Shown: in pieces, positions 23,820-34,179 of the stretch
How positions within the stretch are numbered: the first letter of the stretch is position 1
Layout of the letters: every line of letters begins with the position of its first letter
NCBI GenBank assembly: GCA_025363075.1
Contig: JANYEP010000093.1
Coordinates: 1-39,412, forward strand
Length of the DNA: 39,412 nucleotides
Direction of reading: 5' to 3'
From: Chitinophagaceae bacterium
Lineage (GTDB): Bacteria > Bacteroidota > Bacteroidia > Chitinophagales > Chitinophagaceae
Program-made: the position numbers and the translations under genes
Notes under the pieces: model-generated
Databases searched by the model: none
What the model saw: the letters and a program-made list of their open reading frames with translations, nothing else
Told to the model about the DNA's origin: nothing

Positions 23820-24479
23820 CTAATGACCAAACTCTCTGCGGCTTTTATATTTTAAAAACTCAAGAAAATTATCATAGTAGTCTTTAATAGTCAGCTCCTT
23901 TACTTCTTGCCATTTTGAGGCTGGTAAAACAATTTTTTCATTAGTCATTTTTAATGACCTTGCATTACTGATTTGTAGCATATCCCCATAGAGTGCAATC
24001 CAGCGATGGTCATAGGTTTCAGCATTTGTTCTTACAAACTGAATAACTCTATTAATAATACTTTTTGCACTATCTCTGTGCAAGAAAATAAAATGATTTA
24101 CACCTGGCCCGTATCGATTATTTAAGGTAGTAAGCGTCGTTGCCACTGATGTATCTAAACAAAGTTCAACATCAATTCTTGCTCGCAATTGGGCAAGATA
24201 AAACATATAAGTAGCCACATATTCTTTTCTGTCACGAAACAAAATTCTTGAAGCTTCATACAATACCAAAGGATTGTAGCTATTAATATTTTGTTCAATG
24301 CTATCGAGTACTATTTGCTTTGCTTTTTTATCTGCTGCTTTTAGAATATGAATCATACTCAATTCCTTATCAATGTTGATTTCATTATAAACACTAGCAG
24401 AATCATAAGCATATTGTTGAGCAATGCAATTTTGAGTAACAGAAAAAAATGCTATTGCAAGCATTGTAATTATTTTCAT
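23820..24479 (-). CDS. Exported protein of unknown function
   Basis: A 219-residue protein with a signal peptide (MKIITMLAIAFFSVTQNCIAQQ; cleavage probably after CIA). The mature part is largely helical, with YEASRILFRDRKEYVATYMFY and SIINRVIQFVRTNAETYDHRW as recognisable amphipathic stretches, and I cannot name a family. The frame continues upstream to 24548, but the ATG at 24479 begins the signal peptide and a promoter (24518-24548) lies inside the longer frame, so the short form is chosen. It is convergent with the FadN-like gene, 48 nt away. Confidence 0.75.
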   Translation of the reverse strand: MKIITMLAIAFFSVTQNCIAQQYAYDSASVYNEINIDKELSMIHILKAADKKAKQIVLDSIEQNINSYNPLVLYEASRILFRDRKEYVATYMFYLAQLRARIDVELCLDTSVATTLTTLNNRYGPGVNHFIFLHRDSAKSIINRVIQFVRTNAETYDHRWIALYGDMLQISNARSLKMTNEKIVLPASKWQEVKELTIKDYYDNFLEFLKYKSRREFGH

Positions 24480-24517
24480 TTGTGAGGGTTTTGTTAAACT
24501 AATTTTCCGATGGAATA

Positions 24518-24548
24518 CAAATGTATTCTTTTTAAAAACGCAATTCAA
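24518..24548 (-). promoter_or_regulatory. Promoter of the exported-protein gene
   Basis: On the minus strand, TTG (24546-24548), a 20-nt spacer and TACATTTG (24518-24525) match the Bacteroidota pattern. It rules out a start upstream of 24512. Confidence 0.5.
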
Positions 24549-24652
24549 GATAGCAAAAAAATCCTAATTGACCTACACTCACTTATAAAAACTAACATCT
24601 GTTATTTTTCGCAGCCTCAATGTCTTAATTTCGCAGCCACAACAATTGTTTT

Positions 24653-27600
24653 ATGAGTCATACTAAAGTTCGTATAGTTACTGCTGCCAGTTTGTTTGAT
24701 GGGCACGATGCTGCCATTAATATTATGCGTAGAATTTTGCAAAGCAAGGGTGCCGAAATTATTCATTTGGGGCATAACAGAAGCGTTCACGAAATTGTGG
24801 AAACGGCTATTGAGGAAGATGTTCAGGGAATTGCCATTACATCATACCAAGGTGGGCATGTTGAATTTTTTAAATATATGAAAGACTTGTTGGATGAAAA
24901 CGGTTGCAGCCATATCAAGATTTTTGGTGGTGGTGGTGGCACTATTTTACCAACAGAAATTGAAGAATTACATAACTATGGCATCACTAAAATTTACAGT
25001 CCGGATGATGGCCGAACAATGGGATTGGAGGGGATGATTGAAGATGTGATAGAAAAGTGCAAAGTACAAAGTACAAAGCACGAAGCACGAAGTACAAAGA
25101 ATGCACTGGGTGAAGCAAAGGATATTATAAGTATTGCAGAAAAAATTACTGCTGCTGAAAATGGTGAAACTATAAACTTAACTCCTAATTCCCAATTCCC
25201 AATTCCTGTGTTAGGAATCACAGGTACAGGTGGTGCAGGAAAATCTTCAGTAACTGATGAAATTGTTCGTAGATTTTTAAACAACTTTAACGACAAAACC
25301 ATTGCTGTTATTAGCGTTGACCCATCTAAGAAAAAAACTGGTGGTGCTTTGCTTGGTGATAGAATTAGGATGAATGCTATTTCTCATCCACGTGCTTATA
25401 TGAGAAGCTTGGCAACGCGAGAAGACAATAAAGCCTTGAGTGCTTATGTGCAGGAAGCCATTAATATTTGTAAGGAAGCTGCATTTGATTTTATTATTTT
25501 AGAGAGTGCTGGTGTTGGGCAAAGTGATGCTTCAATATTAGATTATTGCGATGTGAGTATGTATGTGATGACACCTGAATATGGTGCTGCATCTCAGCTT
25601 GAGAAGATTAATATGCTTGATTATGCCGATTTAATCTGCATCAATAAATTTGATAAAGCCGGTGCATTGGATGCTTTGCAGGATGTGCGTAAGCAGTATA
25701 AACGCAACCATAAAATATTTATGGCAAAGGATGATGAATTACCAATTATTGGAACAATGGCAAGCAAGTTTAACGATGAAGGCGTGAATCATTTATTTGA
25801 AATGTTGTTGAAATCTATTGTAACAAAAACGCAAACAGCATTTGGCGAATATCATTTTAGCGAAACAGCAAAGGTTTCATCAGCCATTATTCCATCTAAC
25901 AGAACAAGGTATTTAAGCGAGATTAGTGAAGGCAACAGAGGTTATGATACACTTGTTAAAGAGCAAGCTGGCATTGCATCTAAGCTGTATCAACTAACAG
26001 GAACTTTGGAAATATTTAAAGCAAAAAATGATTCAAATCTTGTTGATATTATTCAACAACAAATCAATTTTTATCACGAACAGTTAACGCCTGTTGCCAA
26101 AAAATTAATCTCTAACTGGAAAGAAAAAGTAGCAACCTACAATAAAGATTTTTATGAGTATAAGGTAAGAGATAAAGTGATTAAACAAGAAATGTTTAGC
26201 ATTAGTTTGTCTGGCACTCGCATTCCTAAAGTGGTGTTGCCAAAGTACAAAGATTGGGGCGACTTATTGCGTTGGCAAGGTCAGGAAAATTTTCCTGGTA
26301 GCTTTCCTTTTACATCAGGTGTGTTTCCTTTAAAACGTGATGGTGAAGACCCAACAAGAATGTTTGCTGGCGAAGGTGGACCAGAACGTACCAACAGAAG
26401 GTTTCACTATGTAAGTGTGGGGCAGCCTGCAAAGCGTTTGAGTACTGCGTTTGACAGTGTTACGTTGTATGGAGAAGACCCCGCACATCGTCCAGATATT
26501 TATGGAAAAGTGGGTAATAGTGGCGTAAGCGTTGCAACAGTTGATGATGCTAAAAAACTGTATAGTGGCTTTGATTTATGCGACCCAAAAACATCTGTAT
26601 CAATGACCATTAATGGTCCTGCACCAATGTTGTTGGCATTTTTTATGAATGCAGCGATTGACCAGCAATGCGAAAAATATATCATTGAAAATAATTTGCG
26701 GGAGCAGGTAAATAAAATTATTGAAGAGAAATTTAACATCAATCATTTACCCAAATATATTGGTGTTGATGGCAAAGAAGTATCACCACACAAAGGCGAT
26801 TTAGATGGTGTGTTGCCAGCAGGAAATAATGGCTTAGGCTTACGTCTATTGGGTTTGAGTGGTGCCGATGTATTGCCAACTGATGTTTATGAAAAAATAA
26901 AAGCACAAGCTTTGCAAAATGTAAGAGGTACTGTGCAAGCAGATATTTTAAAGGAAGACCAGGCACAAAACACCTGCATTTTCTCTACAGAATTTGCATT
27001 GAAATTGATGGGTGATGTGCAGGAATATTTCATCAATCAAAAAGTAAGGAACTTTTATAGTGTAAGTATTAGTGGTTATCATATTGCTGAAGCTGGTGCC
27101 AATCCTATAACACAGCTTGCCTTTACATTGGCTAATGGCTTTACTTATGTGGAATATTATTTAAGCAGAGGGATGAATATTGATGATTTTGCTGCCAATC
27201 TTTCTTTCTTTTTTAGCAATGGAATGGATCCTGAATATAGCGTGATTGGTCGTGTGGCAAGGCGTATTTGGGCAAAGGCAATGAAGTATAAATACAAGGC
27301 AAATAAACGTAGCCAAATGTTGAAATACCATATTCAAACAAGTGGCAGAAGCCTGCACGCACAAGAGATTGACTTCAACGATATACGCACCACCTTACAA
27401 GCATTATATGCCATTTATGATAATTGCAATTCACTTCACACCAATGCTTATGATGAAGCTATAACAACACCAACAGAAGAAAGTGTAAGGCGTGCAATGG
27501 CTATTCAATTAATTATCAACAGAGAATTGGGCAGTGCTAAAACAGAGAACTTTACACAAGGAAGTTTTGCATTGGAAGAAATGACTGATTTGGTTGAAGA

Positions 27601-28024
27601 GGCTGTACTTACTGAGTTTGACAGGATTAATGAACGTGGAGGTGTATTGGGTTCTATGGAAAGAATGTATCAAAGAAATAAAATTCAGGAAGAGAGTTTA
27701 TTTTATGAACACCAAAAACATACTGGCGAATTACCATTGATTGGTGTGAATACTTTTTTAAATAGTAAAGGTTCGCCAACCATTATTCCAAGTGAAGTTA
27801 TACGCAGTACAACTGAAGAAAAAGAACAACAGATTAATACTGTTGAAGCATTTAAAAAACGCAATGAAAATGTCGCTCAATCTAAGTTGAAACAACTGCA
27901 ACAAGTTGCCATTAACAATGGAAATTTATTTGCAGAATTAATGGAAACAGTTAAGTATTGCAGCCTTGGGCAAATAACAAATGCTTTGTATGAAGTAGGT
28001 GGTCAGTATAGAAGGAATATGTAA
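24653..28024 (+). CDS. Fused acyl-CoA mutase with G-protein chaperone (IcmF-type)
   Basis: The 1123 residues join the three IcmF parts: B12-binding domain (1-134, with DGHDAAI at 16-22 and GGGGGTILP), MeaB-like GTPase (P-loop GTGGAGKSS at 191-199, [19 protein letters not shown] specificity motif) and the TIM-barrel mutase (about 520-1123, with [20 protein letters not shown] and [14 protein letters not shown]). IcmF interconverts isobutyryl- and butyryl-CoA, or isovaleryl- and pivalyl-CoA, using adenosylcobalamin, with the GTPase loading and guarding the cofactor. Substrate choice cannot be read here. The B12-to-GTPase linker (about 135-185) contains two heptamer arrays in frame. Confidence 0.93.
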   Translation: MSHTKVRIVTAASLFDGHDAAINIMRRILQSKGAEIIHLGHNRSVHEIVETAIEEDVQGIAITSYQGGHVEFFKYMKDLLDENGCSHIKIFGGGGGTILPTEIEELHNYGITKIYSPDDGRTMGLEGMIEDVIEKCKVQSTKHEARSTKNALGEAKDIISIAEKITAAENGETINLTPNSQFPIPVLGITGTGGAGKSSVTDEIVRRFLNNFNDKTIAVISVDPSKKKTGGALLGDRIRMNAISHPRAYMRSLATREDNKALSAYVQEAINICKEAAFDFIILESAGVGQSDASILDYCDVSMYVMTPEYGAASQLEKINMLDYADLICINKFDKAGALDALQDVRKQYKRNHKIFMAKDDELPIIGTMASKFNDEGVNHLFEMLLKSIVTKTQTAFGEYHFSETAKVSSAIIPSNRTRYLSEISEGNRGYDTLVKEQAGIASKLYQLTGTLEIFKAKNDSNLVDIIQQQINFYHEQLTPVAKKLISNWKEKVATYNKDFYEYKVRDKVIKQEMFSISLSGTRIPKVVLPKYKDWGDLLRWQGQENFPGSFPFTSGVFPLKRDGEDPTRMFAGEGGPERTNRRFHYVSVGQPAKRLSTAFDSVTLYGEDPAHRPDIYGKVGNSGVSVATVDDAKKLYSGFDLCDPKTSVSMTINGPAPMLLAFFMNAAIDQQCEKYIIENNLREQVNKIIEEKFNINHLPKYIGVDGKEVSPHKGDLDGVLPAGNNGLGLRLLGLSGADVLPTDVYEKIKAQALQNVRGTVQADILKEDQAQNTCIFSTEFALKLMGDVQEYFINQKVRNFYSVSISGYHIAEAGANPITQLAFTLANGFTYVEYYLSRGMNIDDFAANLSFFFSNGMDPEYSVIGRVARRIWAKAMKYKYKANKRSQMLKYHIQTSGRSLHAQEIDFNDIRTTLQALYAIYDNCNSLHTNAYDEAITTPTEESVRRAMAIQLIINRELGSAKTENFTQGSFALEEMTDLVEEAVLTEFDRINERGGVLGSMERMYQRNKIQEESLFYEHQKHTGELPLIGVNTFLNSKGSPTIIPSEVIRSTTEEKEQQINTVEAFKKRNENVAQSKLKQLQQVAINNGNLFAELMETVKYCSLGQITNALYEVGGQYRRNM
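25055..25099 (+). repeat. In-frame heptamer array 1 in the IcmF linker
   Basis: Units in order: AAGTGCA, AAGTACA, AAGTACA, AAGCACG, AAGCACG, AAGTACA, AAG. They encode residues 135-149, a basic polar stretch with two STK triplets, directly after the last helix of the B12-binding domain. Confidence 0.85.
25180..25207 (+). repeat. In-frame heptamer array 2 in the IcmF linker
   Basis: Units AACTCCT, AATTCCC, AATTCCC, AATTCCT encode TPNSQFPIP (177-185), immediately before the first strand of the GTPase domain. The unit differs from array 1, which lies 80 bp upstream. Confidence 0.8.
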
Positions 28025-28048
28025 GTTTAAAAAATGTAAAATTGTAAA

Positions 28049-28894
28049 ATGAAATTTGGTAAAACAATAAAAATATTCTTGATTGATGGCGATCCCAATG
28101 GAAGAATGAGTTGTGAACTTTCCAATTGGACAGGGAAGGCATATAAAATTCCAAGAATAAAAATAAAAGATTGCATAGACCGTGAAGACCTTACTAATAC
28201 AGGTGTTTATCTTTTATTTGGCAAAAATGAAGAGGGTAAAGATCAAGTGTATATTGGAGAAGCAGAAACCATTTTAAAAAGATTAAATCAACATTTAACT
28301 CAAAAAGATTTTTGGAATGAAACAATTGTCTTTGTTAGTAAAGATGATAATCTTAATAAGGCTCATATTAAATATTTAGAAAATCGATTATTTGAAATAG
28401 CAAAAGTTGCTAATCGTTATATAATTGAAAACTCAATAACACCAACACAGTCCTCTATCTCAGAGTCTGATAAAGCAGAAATGGAAGAATTTATTGAGAA
28501 CACAAAAATGCTTGTCAATACCCTTGGGCATAAGGTATTTGACGAAAAAAGAGATGTAAAACCTAAGCAAAAACAAGATTTATTTTTCATTAAATCTATA
28601 CGAAATGCAGATGGACAAGGAGAGCCTACTTCTGATGGATTCGTTGTATTTAAAGATTCTAAAGCATCTGGTACAATTGTTAATTCAATGTCATTAAGTT
28701 TTATAGCTCTTCGACAGAAGCTAATTGACGAAAATGTCTTGATAAATAAAGGTGATTTTTTAGAGTTCTCGGAAGATTATATTTTTTCAAGTCCCTCAAC
28801 AGCTGCAGTAATGATTATGGGTAGAAATGCAAATGGATTGATTGAATGGAAACAAAAAGACGGAAAAACGCTTAAAGAATTTGAAGCTATATAA
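28049..28894 (+). CDS. GIY-YIG nuclease domain protein with C-terminal DUF4357
   Basis: The 281 residues hold a GIY-YIG domain (GVYLLFG at 52-58, VYIGEA at 67-72, Arg78, catalytic Glu111 in KYLENRLFE), a charged helical middle, and a DUF4357 domain (about 215-275: SGTIVNSMS, LIDENVLI, SPSTAAVMIMGRNANG). All nuclease core residues are present. The combination is widespread but unassigned; a role in DNA processing or defence is only inference. It starts 24 nt after the IcmF stop, behind an A/T-rich near-repeat (TAAAATTG, TAAAATGA). Confidence 0.85.
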   Translation: MKFGKTIKIFLIDGDPNGRMSCELSNWTGKAYKIPRIKIKDCIDREDLTNTGVYLLFGKNEEGKDQVYIGEAETILKRLNQHLTQKDFWNETIVFVSKDDNLNKAHIKYLENRLFEIAKVANRYIIENSITPTQSSISESDKAEMEEFIENTKMLVNTLGHKVFDEKRDVKPKQKQDLFFIKSIRNADGQGEPTSDGFVVFKDSKASGTIVNSMSLSFIALRQKLIDENVLINKGDFLEFSEDYIFSSPSTAAVMIMGRNANGLIEWKQKDGKTLKEFEAI

Positions 28895-28939
28895 ACTTAT
28901 TTCATAGATACTCATCTAAGATTTTTTTAATACACCTCC

Positions 28940-28947
28940 TATTTTTG
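28940..28947 (+). promoter_or_regulatory. trmD: -7 promoter element of trmD
   Basis: TATTTTTG matches TAnnTTTG, 16 nt before the trmD ATG, suggesting trmD is transcribed from its own short-leader promoter. The -33 half is not evident. Confidence 0.4.
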
Positions 28948-28963
28948 CTTCACAAACACACCA

Positions 28964-29647
28964 ATGAATATTCATATTTTATCTGCCGTTCCTGAGCTTT
29001 TAGAAAGCCCTTTTAACCATAGCATTTTAAAACGTGCCAATGAAAAAGGCTTGTTAAATGTGATTGTTCACAATATTAGAAAATGGTCTATAAACAAACA
29101 TAATCAGATTGATGATTACCAATATGGTGGTGGTGCAGGAATGGTAATAATGTGCGAGCCTTTGGTAAAAGCCATTGAAGAATTGCAGCAGCATAACAAG
29201 TTTGATGAAATTATTTATGTAACACCAGATGGTGAAACTTATAATCAAAAAATAACCAACCAACTTTCTCTTAAGGAGAATATTCTCATCATTTGTGGAC
29301 ATTATAAAGGCATTGACCAACGCATCAGAGACCATTATATAACAAGGGAAATTTCAATTGGAGATTATGTTTTAAGTGGTGGAGAGTTAGCAGCAGCAAT
29401 ACTTGTAGATTCAATTGGCAGGCTAATTCCAGGTGTTTTAAACGATGAAACATCTGCATTAACTGATTCTTTTCAAGACGATTTATTAGCTCCACCAGTT
29501 TACACTCGCCCAGCTGATTTTAATGGCTGGAAAGTGCCAGATATTTTATTGACTGGCGACCCTAAAAAAGTTGAAGAGTGGCGATATGAACAGTCGCTTG
29601 AAAGAACAAAACTTCGCAGGCCAGATTTATTGAATGATGATGAATAA
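28964..29647 (+). CDS. trmD: tRNA (guanine-N1)-methyltransferase
   Basis: Methylates G37 of tRNAs with S-adenosylmethionine, preventing frameshifts. The 227-residue SPOUT protein has the family hallmarks: IHILSAVPELLESPF at the start, DDYQYGGGAGMVI, ICGHYKGIDQRI and the knot EISIGDYVLSGGELAA. The usual rpsP-rimM-trmD-rplS neighbours are absent, common in Bacteroidota. It ends 2 nt from the stop of the convergent transporter. Confidence 0.96.
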   Translation: MNIHILSAVPELLESPFNHSILKRANEKGLLNVIVHNIRKWSINKHNQIDDYQYGGGAGMVIMCEPLVKAIEELQQHNKFDEIIYVTPDGETYNQKITNQLSLKENILIICGHYKGIDQRIRDHYITREISIGDYVLSGGELAAAILVDSIGRLIPGVLNDETSALTDSFQDDLLAPPVYTRPADFNGWKVPDILLTGDPKKVEEWRYEQSLERTKLRRPDLLNDDE

Positions 29648-29649
29648 CA

Positions 29650-30564
29650 TCAATCAACCAATTCTCTTTCCTTAATTTTTCGCATACTAAAATTTACCAA
29701 ATAAACACCTGCAATGGTAATGAGCGAACCAACAATTATGGTTACAGTAATTTTTTCGTTGAGAAAGAAACAACCTGTAACCATTGCTACTATTGGGTTT
29801 ATGTAGGCATATAAAACTGCAATGGCTGGGTTAAGATGTTTCATTGAATAAACAAAAGCTATAATGGCAATCATAGAACCTGCGAAAATCAGGTAAGCAA
29901 TTGCCAGCCACGCATTAAATGAAACGGCAGACAATGGAATAACCCTTTCTGTGGAAAAACTAATGCCAGCAACTATTATAGAACTAATGAGCATTTGCCA
30001 ACCCATTCCAAAGTAGGGGTTCATTTTTATATACTTTTTTGCAATCATTATACTACTGAAACTCCACGAAAGCATTGCAAGTATTGCAAGAGAAAGCCCC
30101 AATAAATAACCTTTTGGATGCACACCAAAAGCATTGTCATAAAACACAAAAGCAATGCCTCCAATGCCTAATAAAATACCAATGATGGTGAGAAAGTTTA
30201 TCTTTTTGTTATTAAAAAAAAAGTATTCCATTATTACCACACTCAATGGATATAATGCACCAATTAAAGCACCCAAACCACTCGAAATATATTTTAAACT
30301 CCAGGTACTGCCTGCATTTGCAATTACAAAAGTGGTGATAGCAAGCAACAATAATTTTTTAAACTGATGAAAACTTGGAAGCTGTTCCTTTTTAAAAAAA
30401 AAGAAAACAATAAAAATGCTGCCAGCAATAAACTGCCTTACTGCTGCAAGCTCAAGTGGTGGCATTCCTTTAATCCCAAACTTCATTGCAACCCAGGTTG
30501 TACCCCAAATAATGCTTGTGGCAACAAGTGCTAAATATGCTTTGTGTTTTGATGAGAAAGGCAT
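29650..30564 (-). CDS. EamA/DMT family transporter
   Basis: A ten-helix inner-membrane permease of the drug/metabolite superfamily with two EamA halves: AYLALVATSIIWGTTWVAMK begins the first and LSLAILAMLSWSFSSIMIAK the second. Substrate unknown; relatives export amino acids or metabolites. The frame opens at 30600, but the ATG at 30564 is chosen because it overlaps the ComEC stop as TAATG and begins just before the first helix. This gives 304 residues. Translational coupling with comEC is likely. Confidence 0.88.
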   Translation of the reverse strand: MPFSSKHKAYLALVATSIIWGTTWVAMKFGIKGMPPLELAAVRQFIAGSIFIVFFFFKKEQLPSFHQFKKLLLLAITTFVIANAGSTWSLKYISSGLGALIGALYPLSVVIMEYFFFNNKKINFLTIIGILLGIGGIAFVFYDNAFGVHPKGYLLGLSLAILAMLSWSFSSIMIAKKYIKMNPYFGMGWQMLISSIIVAGISFSTERVIPLSAVSFNAWLAIAYLIFAGSMIAIIAFVYSMKHLNPAIAVLYAYINPIVAMVTGCFFLNEKITVTIIVGSLITIAGVYLVNFSMRKIKERELVD

Positions 30565-32657
30565 TAAAGATTCATTTGATATGCACCTTGCAACGAGCAA
30601 GTGTGATATTGCAAATGTAGGCTGTCACAGTCTTTCGCCCATTTATTGATTTTCCACATTGAATTACTTCCATCAAAAATATATTGCTTGCAATCAAATA
30701 TTTGTGTAAGTTGATTGATGTAGATTTTAGGACTTTTTGTAATAATGATGGCATCAACTTTTATCTTGTTGCTTGTATATTGATACACATTTAGAGGAGC
30801 ATTTACAATAGCAATGGTTTTATTTTTTGTAATGATGAAATTGTTGCGATATAAAATATCTGTTAAAGAATCGGCAGTGTTTATTCTATGCAAAACCCTT
30901 GAAGGCTTGATGTGAAAATTTTTAAGAAATCCATCTTCCTCTAAAATGCTGTCACCAATAAACTGGTAATGTCGCCCTTCAATTAAATCAATAGCAGTAT
31001 GGCTTGGAACATTGTAAACAATGAGTTTTTGCTGTTCATTTCGTTTGATAAAATCAATACTTCTAATGGCAAAAAAGCACATCGTAAAAAACAATCCTGC
31101 AAGCAATCCTTTTGCCTTTTTCTCAATAATCCAAAAGCTGAAACCAATAATGGCAATAAATAAAATGATGGCTTGTGGTATGCTTATTTGCAACGATTCC
31201 CACACTGCAAAAGCTAATCCATCAACGTTTAAAATAAATTTGTTCATCACCTTAATCATCCACTCTGTTACAATGCCAATAAGGTTTGCAGCAGGATGCC
31301 ACCACGAAAAAATCAGCAATAAAAGTTCAGCATATAAAATAAATCCACTCCAGGGAACTGCAAAAATATTGGTGATTAAAAACAGTGTTGGAAACTGATG
31401 AAAATGATATAGCACAATTGGAAGTGTAAGCACTTGTGCAGAGAGTGTGATGGAATTTAATTCCCAAAAACCAGCCAGTAATTTATTCTTAAAATAAAAC
31501 CATTTTTTAACATAAGTAGAAAACACAACAATACTCAACACAGCACTATAAGAAAGTTGAAAGCCTACATCCCACAAACTGAAAGGACTCATAATTAAAA
31601 TAATGAAAGCCGACAGAGCCAAACCATTATAGATATTGCTTTTTTTACCAAACGATTCACCAACTGCAATGCACGAAAACATAATGGCACTTCGCAAAAT
31701 AGAAGGTGCCATTCCTGCAATAAAACTAAACATCCACAGCACAAAAATGATGGTGATAGGTTTTACAATTTTGCTCCATTTAAATCTTGCTAAAGGCTTA
31801 AACAAAAACAGTATTAAACCATAAATCATTCCTAAATGTAAGCCACTAATAGCAATGATATGAACCACGCCTGTGTTGCTATAAGCCCTCACTAAATCTC
31901 TGTCCAACTCATCCCTATAGCCTATAAGCAAAGCCTCTGCAATGCTTAATTCATCTGGGTTGTGAATATTTGCCTTTAATATTCTTAACGTGTTTGTTCT
32001 AATATCAATCAACCATTTTGTAAACCAATTTGTTTTTGTTGTTGGTAAAATAATAAAGTCGCCATCCTTCAAAAATCCTTGATAATTGATGTCTTGAAAA
32101 CTGCAAAACTGTGCATAGTTAAAACCTCCAGGATTACCACTGTTTACAATAGTTGTGATATTTTTTGTAACTAATATTTGTGAACCATAATGAATGTTGG
32201 GCATTGTTGAATCTTTCTTAAAATACAATAACACATCACCTTCAACATTTTGCCATTTATTATTTTTGTAAACAGCTTCAGTTGTTGCTAAAGCTTTATA
32301 ACTTTTTTCTTTTGTTGCTAAATTTTCCTGAAGTGTAACAATCAACGGCGTTCCTTTTTCAAAATAATTTCCTACCCAAGCAGGTCTATTGCTAATATTT
32401 TTTGTGAAAGACAAACAGCCACCAACACCAATGAAAAGTATAGTGATTAAAAAGCCTTTTAACCAGCCTAACATAAACTTTTTGTTGCTCGATAAAAAAG
32501 AAAAAAATAGCAACAAAAGCCCTGATACCACTGCAATCAAAGACATTAAAACAAATGATAAGCCTAATTGAAATTGCAATAAAATGCCAATAGAAACTGG
32601 CAATAAAAACTTTAAAGCTGGTATTTGTTTTAGTATATTATTTGAGTATGATTGCAC
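30564..32657 (-). CDS. comEC: ComEC/Rec2 family DNA uptake channel protein
   Basis: The 697 residues have hydrophobic helices near the N-terminus (15-75), the DUF4131 OB-fold region (about 85-205) and the competence domain with IAISGLHLGMIYG and IAGMAPSILRSAIMF at about 265-320, followed by many helices. ComEC carries single-stranded DNA across the inner membrane in natural transformation. The C-terminal part after the last helix (about 520-697) is short and lacks the metal motif of the beta-lactamase-like domain found in longer homologues. The start is GTG at 32657, with no suitable ATG near. Confidence 0.9.
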   Translation of the reverse strand: MQSYSNNILKQIPALKFLLPVSIGILLQFQLGLSFVLMSLIAVVSGLLLLFFSFLSSNKKFMLGWLKGFLITILFIGVGGCLSFTKNISNRPAWVGNYFEKGTPLIVTLQENLATKEKSYKALATTEAVYKNNKWQNVEGDVLLYFKKDSTMPNIHYGSQILVTKNITTIVNSGNPGGFNYAQFCSFQDINYQGFLKDGDFIILPTTKTNWFTKWLIDIRTNTLRILKANIHNPDELSIAEALLIGYRDELDRDLVRAYSNTGVVHIIAISGLHLGMIYGLILFLFKPLARFKWSKIVKPITIIFVLWMFSFIAGMAPSILRSAIMFSCIAVGESFGKKSNIYNGLALSAFIILIMSPFSLWDVGFQLSYSAVLSIVVFSTYVKKWFYFKNKLLAGFWELNSITLSAQVLTLPIVLYHFHQFPTLFLITNIFAVPWSGFILYAELLLLIFSWWHPAANLIGIVTEWMIKVMNKFILNVDGLAFAVWESLQISIPQAIILFIAIIGFSFWIIEKKAKGLLAGLFFTMCFFAIRSIDFIKRNEQQKLIVYNVPSHTAIDLIEGRHYQFIGDSILEEDGFLKNFHIKPSRVLHRINTADSLTDILYRNNFIITKNKTIAIVNAPLNVYQYTSNKIKVDAIIITKSPKIYINQLTQIFDCKQYIFDGSNSMWKINKWAKDCDSLHLQYHTCSLQGAYQMNL

Positions 32658-32755
32658 AGTTAGTTGTATTGATTTTGCTAAAATATTGATTTAGTTTTCA
32701 ACAAACAAGGTAAGGCATAAAAATGTTTTTATTTTCAACTTGCTAAATAGCTTCA

Positions 32756-34084
32756 ATGAAAAAAATGCAAATATTTTTAATAGCAACTATAGTTTTAATT
32801 GCTTGCAAAACACAACAAAAAAATATACACCAATCAAAAAATAAAATGCTCGATTTTATTAAAGTAAAAGGAACTCAATTTGAAGTTGATGGAAAACCAT
32901 ATTACTTTATTGGTGCTAATTTTTGGGCAGGAATGAACTTAGGTTCTTTAAGCAAAAGTGGCAATAGAGAAAGATTGATTAGAGAGTTGGATATGATGCA
33001 AAAAATGGGCATCAATAATATTAGAATTATGGCTTTGACTGAAGGTCCAGATACAGAACCTTACAGAATTATTCCATCTAATAACGACAAGGGAATTTTA
33101 AAAGAAGATTTATTAATTGGCTTAGATTTTTTGTTGAATGAAATGAACAAAAGAAAGATGTATGCCGTGGTTTGTTTATCTAATTTCTGGCCTTGGAGTG
33201 GTGGCTTTGCACAATACCAAAAATGGGCTGGAGATATTGTAAACATTGACTATCCAATGGATACTACAAAAGCTCAAGATTGGGATTTATATATGAAAAA
33301 TACTGCCAAGTTTTATAGTTCTTCAAGGGCAATTGATTTATATAAAGCATCCATTGCAAAAATTATTAATCGCAAAAATTGTATCACAAATATTGACTAT
33401 AAAAATGATGCAACCATTATGAGTTGGGAGCTTTGCAATGAACCTCGTGGAATGAGTAATGTAAAAGATTATTTAGCTTGGATTGAAAGCAGTGCTGCAT
33501 TTATAAAACAACTTGATAGCAATCATTTAGTAACTGTTGGCAGTGAGGGTTTAGATAGTTATGCAGCCACAAATGGAACACCTTTTATTGCAACTCACAG
33601 CAGTAAAAATATTGATTATACCTGTGTTCATTTATGGGTTCAAAACTGGAATTGGTACGATGCAAAAAATCATCAAGCAACTTATGATAACGCTATCAAA
33701 AAAGCTACAGATTATTTAGCAGCACATATTGCATTGGCTCAACAACTCAATAAACCTTTTGTGTTGGAAGAGTTTGGAATAGGTAGAGACAATGCAAGTT
33801 ATGATACAAATTCATCAGTAAGTATTAGAGACAATTATTATGAATTTGTTTTCAATGAAATTTACAAATACGCAAAACATCACAAAGCTGCTGGTGCAAA
33901 TTTTTGGGCTTGGGCTGGTGAGGGAAAGCCGAGAAAACCTGCTTGTTGGTGGAGAGAAGGTGATGATTTTACTGGAGATCCACCACACGAATTGCAAGGT
34001 TGGTATTCGGTTTACGATAAAGATATAACAACTCAAAAAGTGATACAGAAATATGCAGCATTAATGAAAAATATTGTAGAGTAG
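32756..34084 (+). CDS. GH5 endo-beta-1,4-mannanase lipoprotein
   Basis: The 442-residue protein begins with a lipoprotein signal (lipobox ending at Cys17, VLIAC), so it is anchored at the cell envelope. The catalytic TIM barrel belongs to the GH5 mannanase group: YYFIGANFWAGMNL, NIRIMALTEG, SWELCNEPRG with acid/base Glu229, and VLEEFGIG with nucleophile Glu339, then GANFWAWAGEG. It should cleave mannans or glucomannans internally. No SusC/SusD pair or other glycosidase is adjacent, so it is not part of a visible polysaccharide locus. Confidence 0.9.
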   Translation: MKKMQIFLIATIVLIACKTQQKNIHQSKNKMLDFIKVKGTQFEVDGKPYYFIGANFWAGMNLGSLSKSGNRERLIRELDMMQKMGINNIRIMALTEGPDTEPYRIIPSNNDKGILKEDLLIGLDFLLNEMNKRKMYAVVCLSNFWPWSGGFAQYQKWAGDIVNIDYPMDTTKAQDWDLYMKNTAKFYSSSRAIDLYKASIAKIINRKNCITNIDYKNDATIMSWELCNEPRGMSNVKDYLAWIESSAAFIKQLDSNHLVTVGSEGLDSYAATNGTPFIATHSSKNIDYTCVHLWVQNWNWYDAKNHQATYDNAIKKATDYLAAHIALAQQLNKPFVLEEFGIGRDNASYDTNSSVSIRDNYYEFVFNEIYKYAKHHKAAGANFWAWAGEGKPRKPACWWREGDDFTGDPPHELQGWYSVYDKDITTQKVIQKYAALMKNIVE

Positions 34085-34179
34085 GTAAAGTGTGAAAATA
34101 AATTTTAACAAATATTTATGAATTCAAATCTTTACTAATGGAATTTTAATTGGTTATTTGACAAACAAAACAATTTAAT

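Noticed and set aside
25055-25207. IcmF linker as a frameshifted region
   Set aside because: The frame continues correctly into the GTPase domain on both sides; the odd composition is explained by the tandem heptamers.
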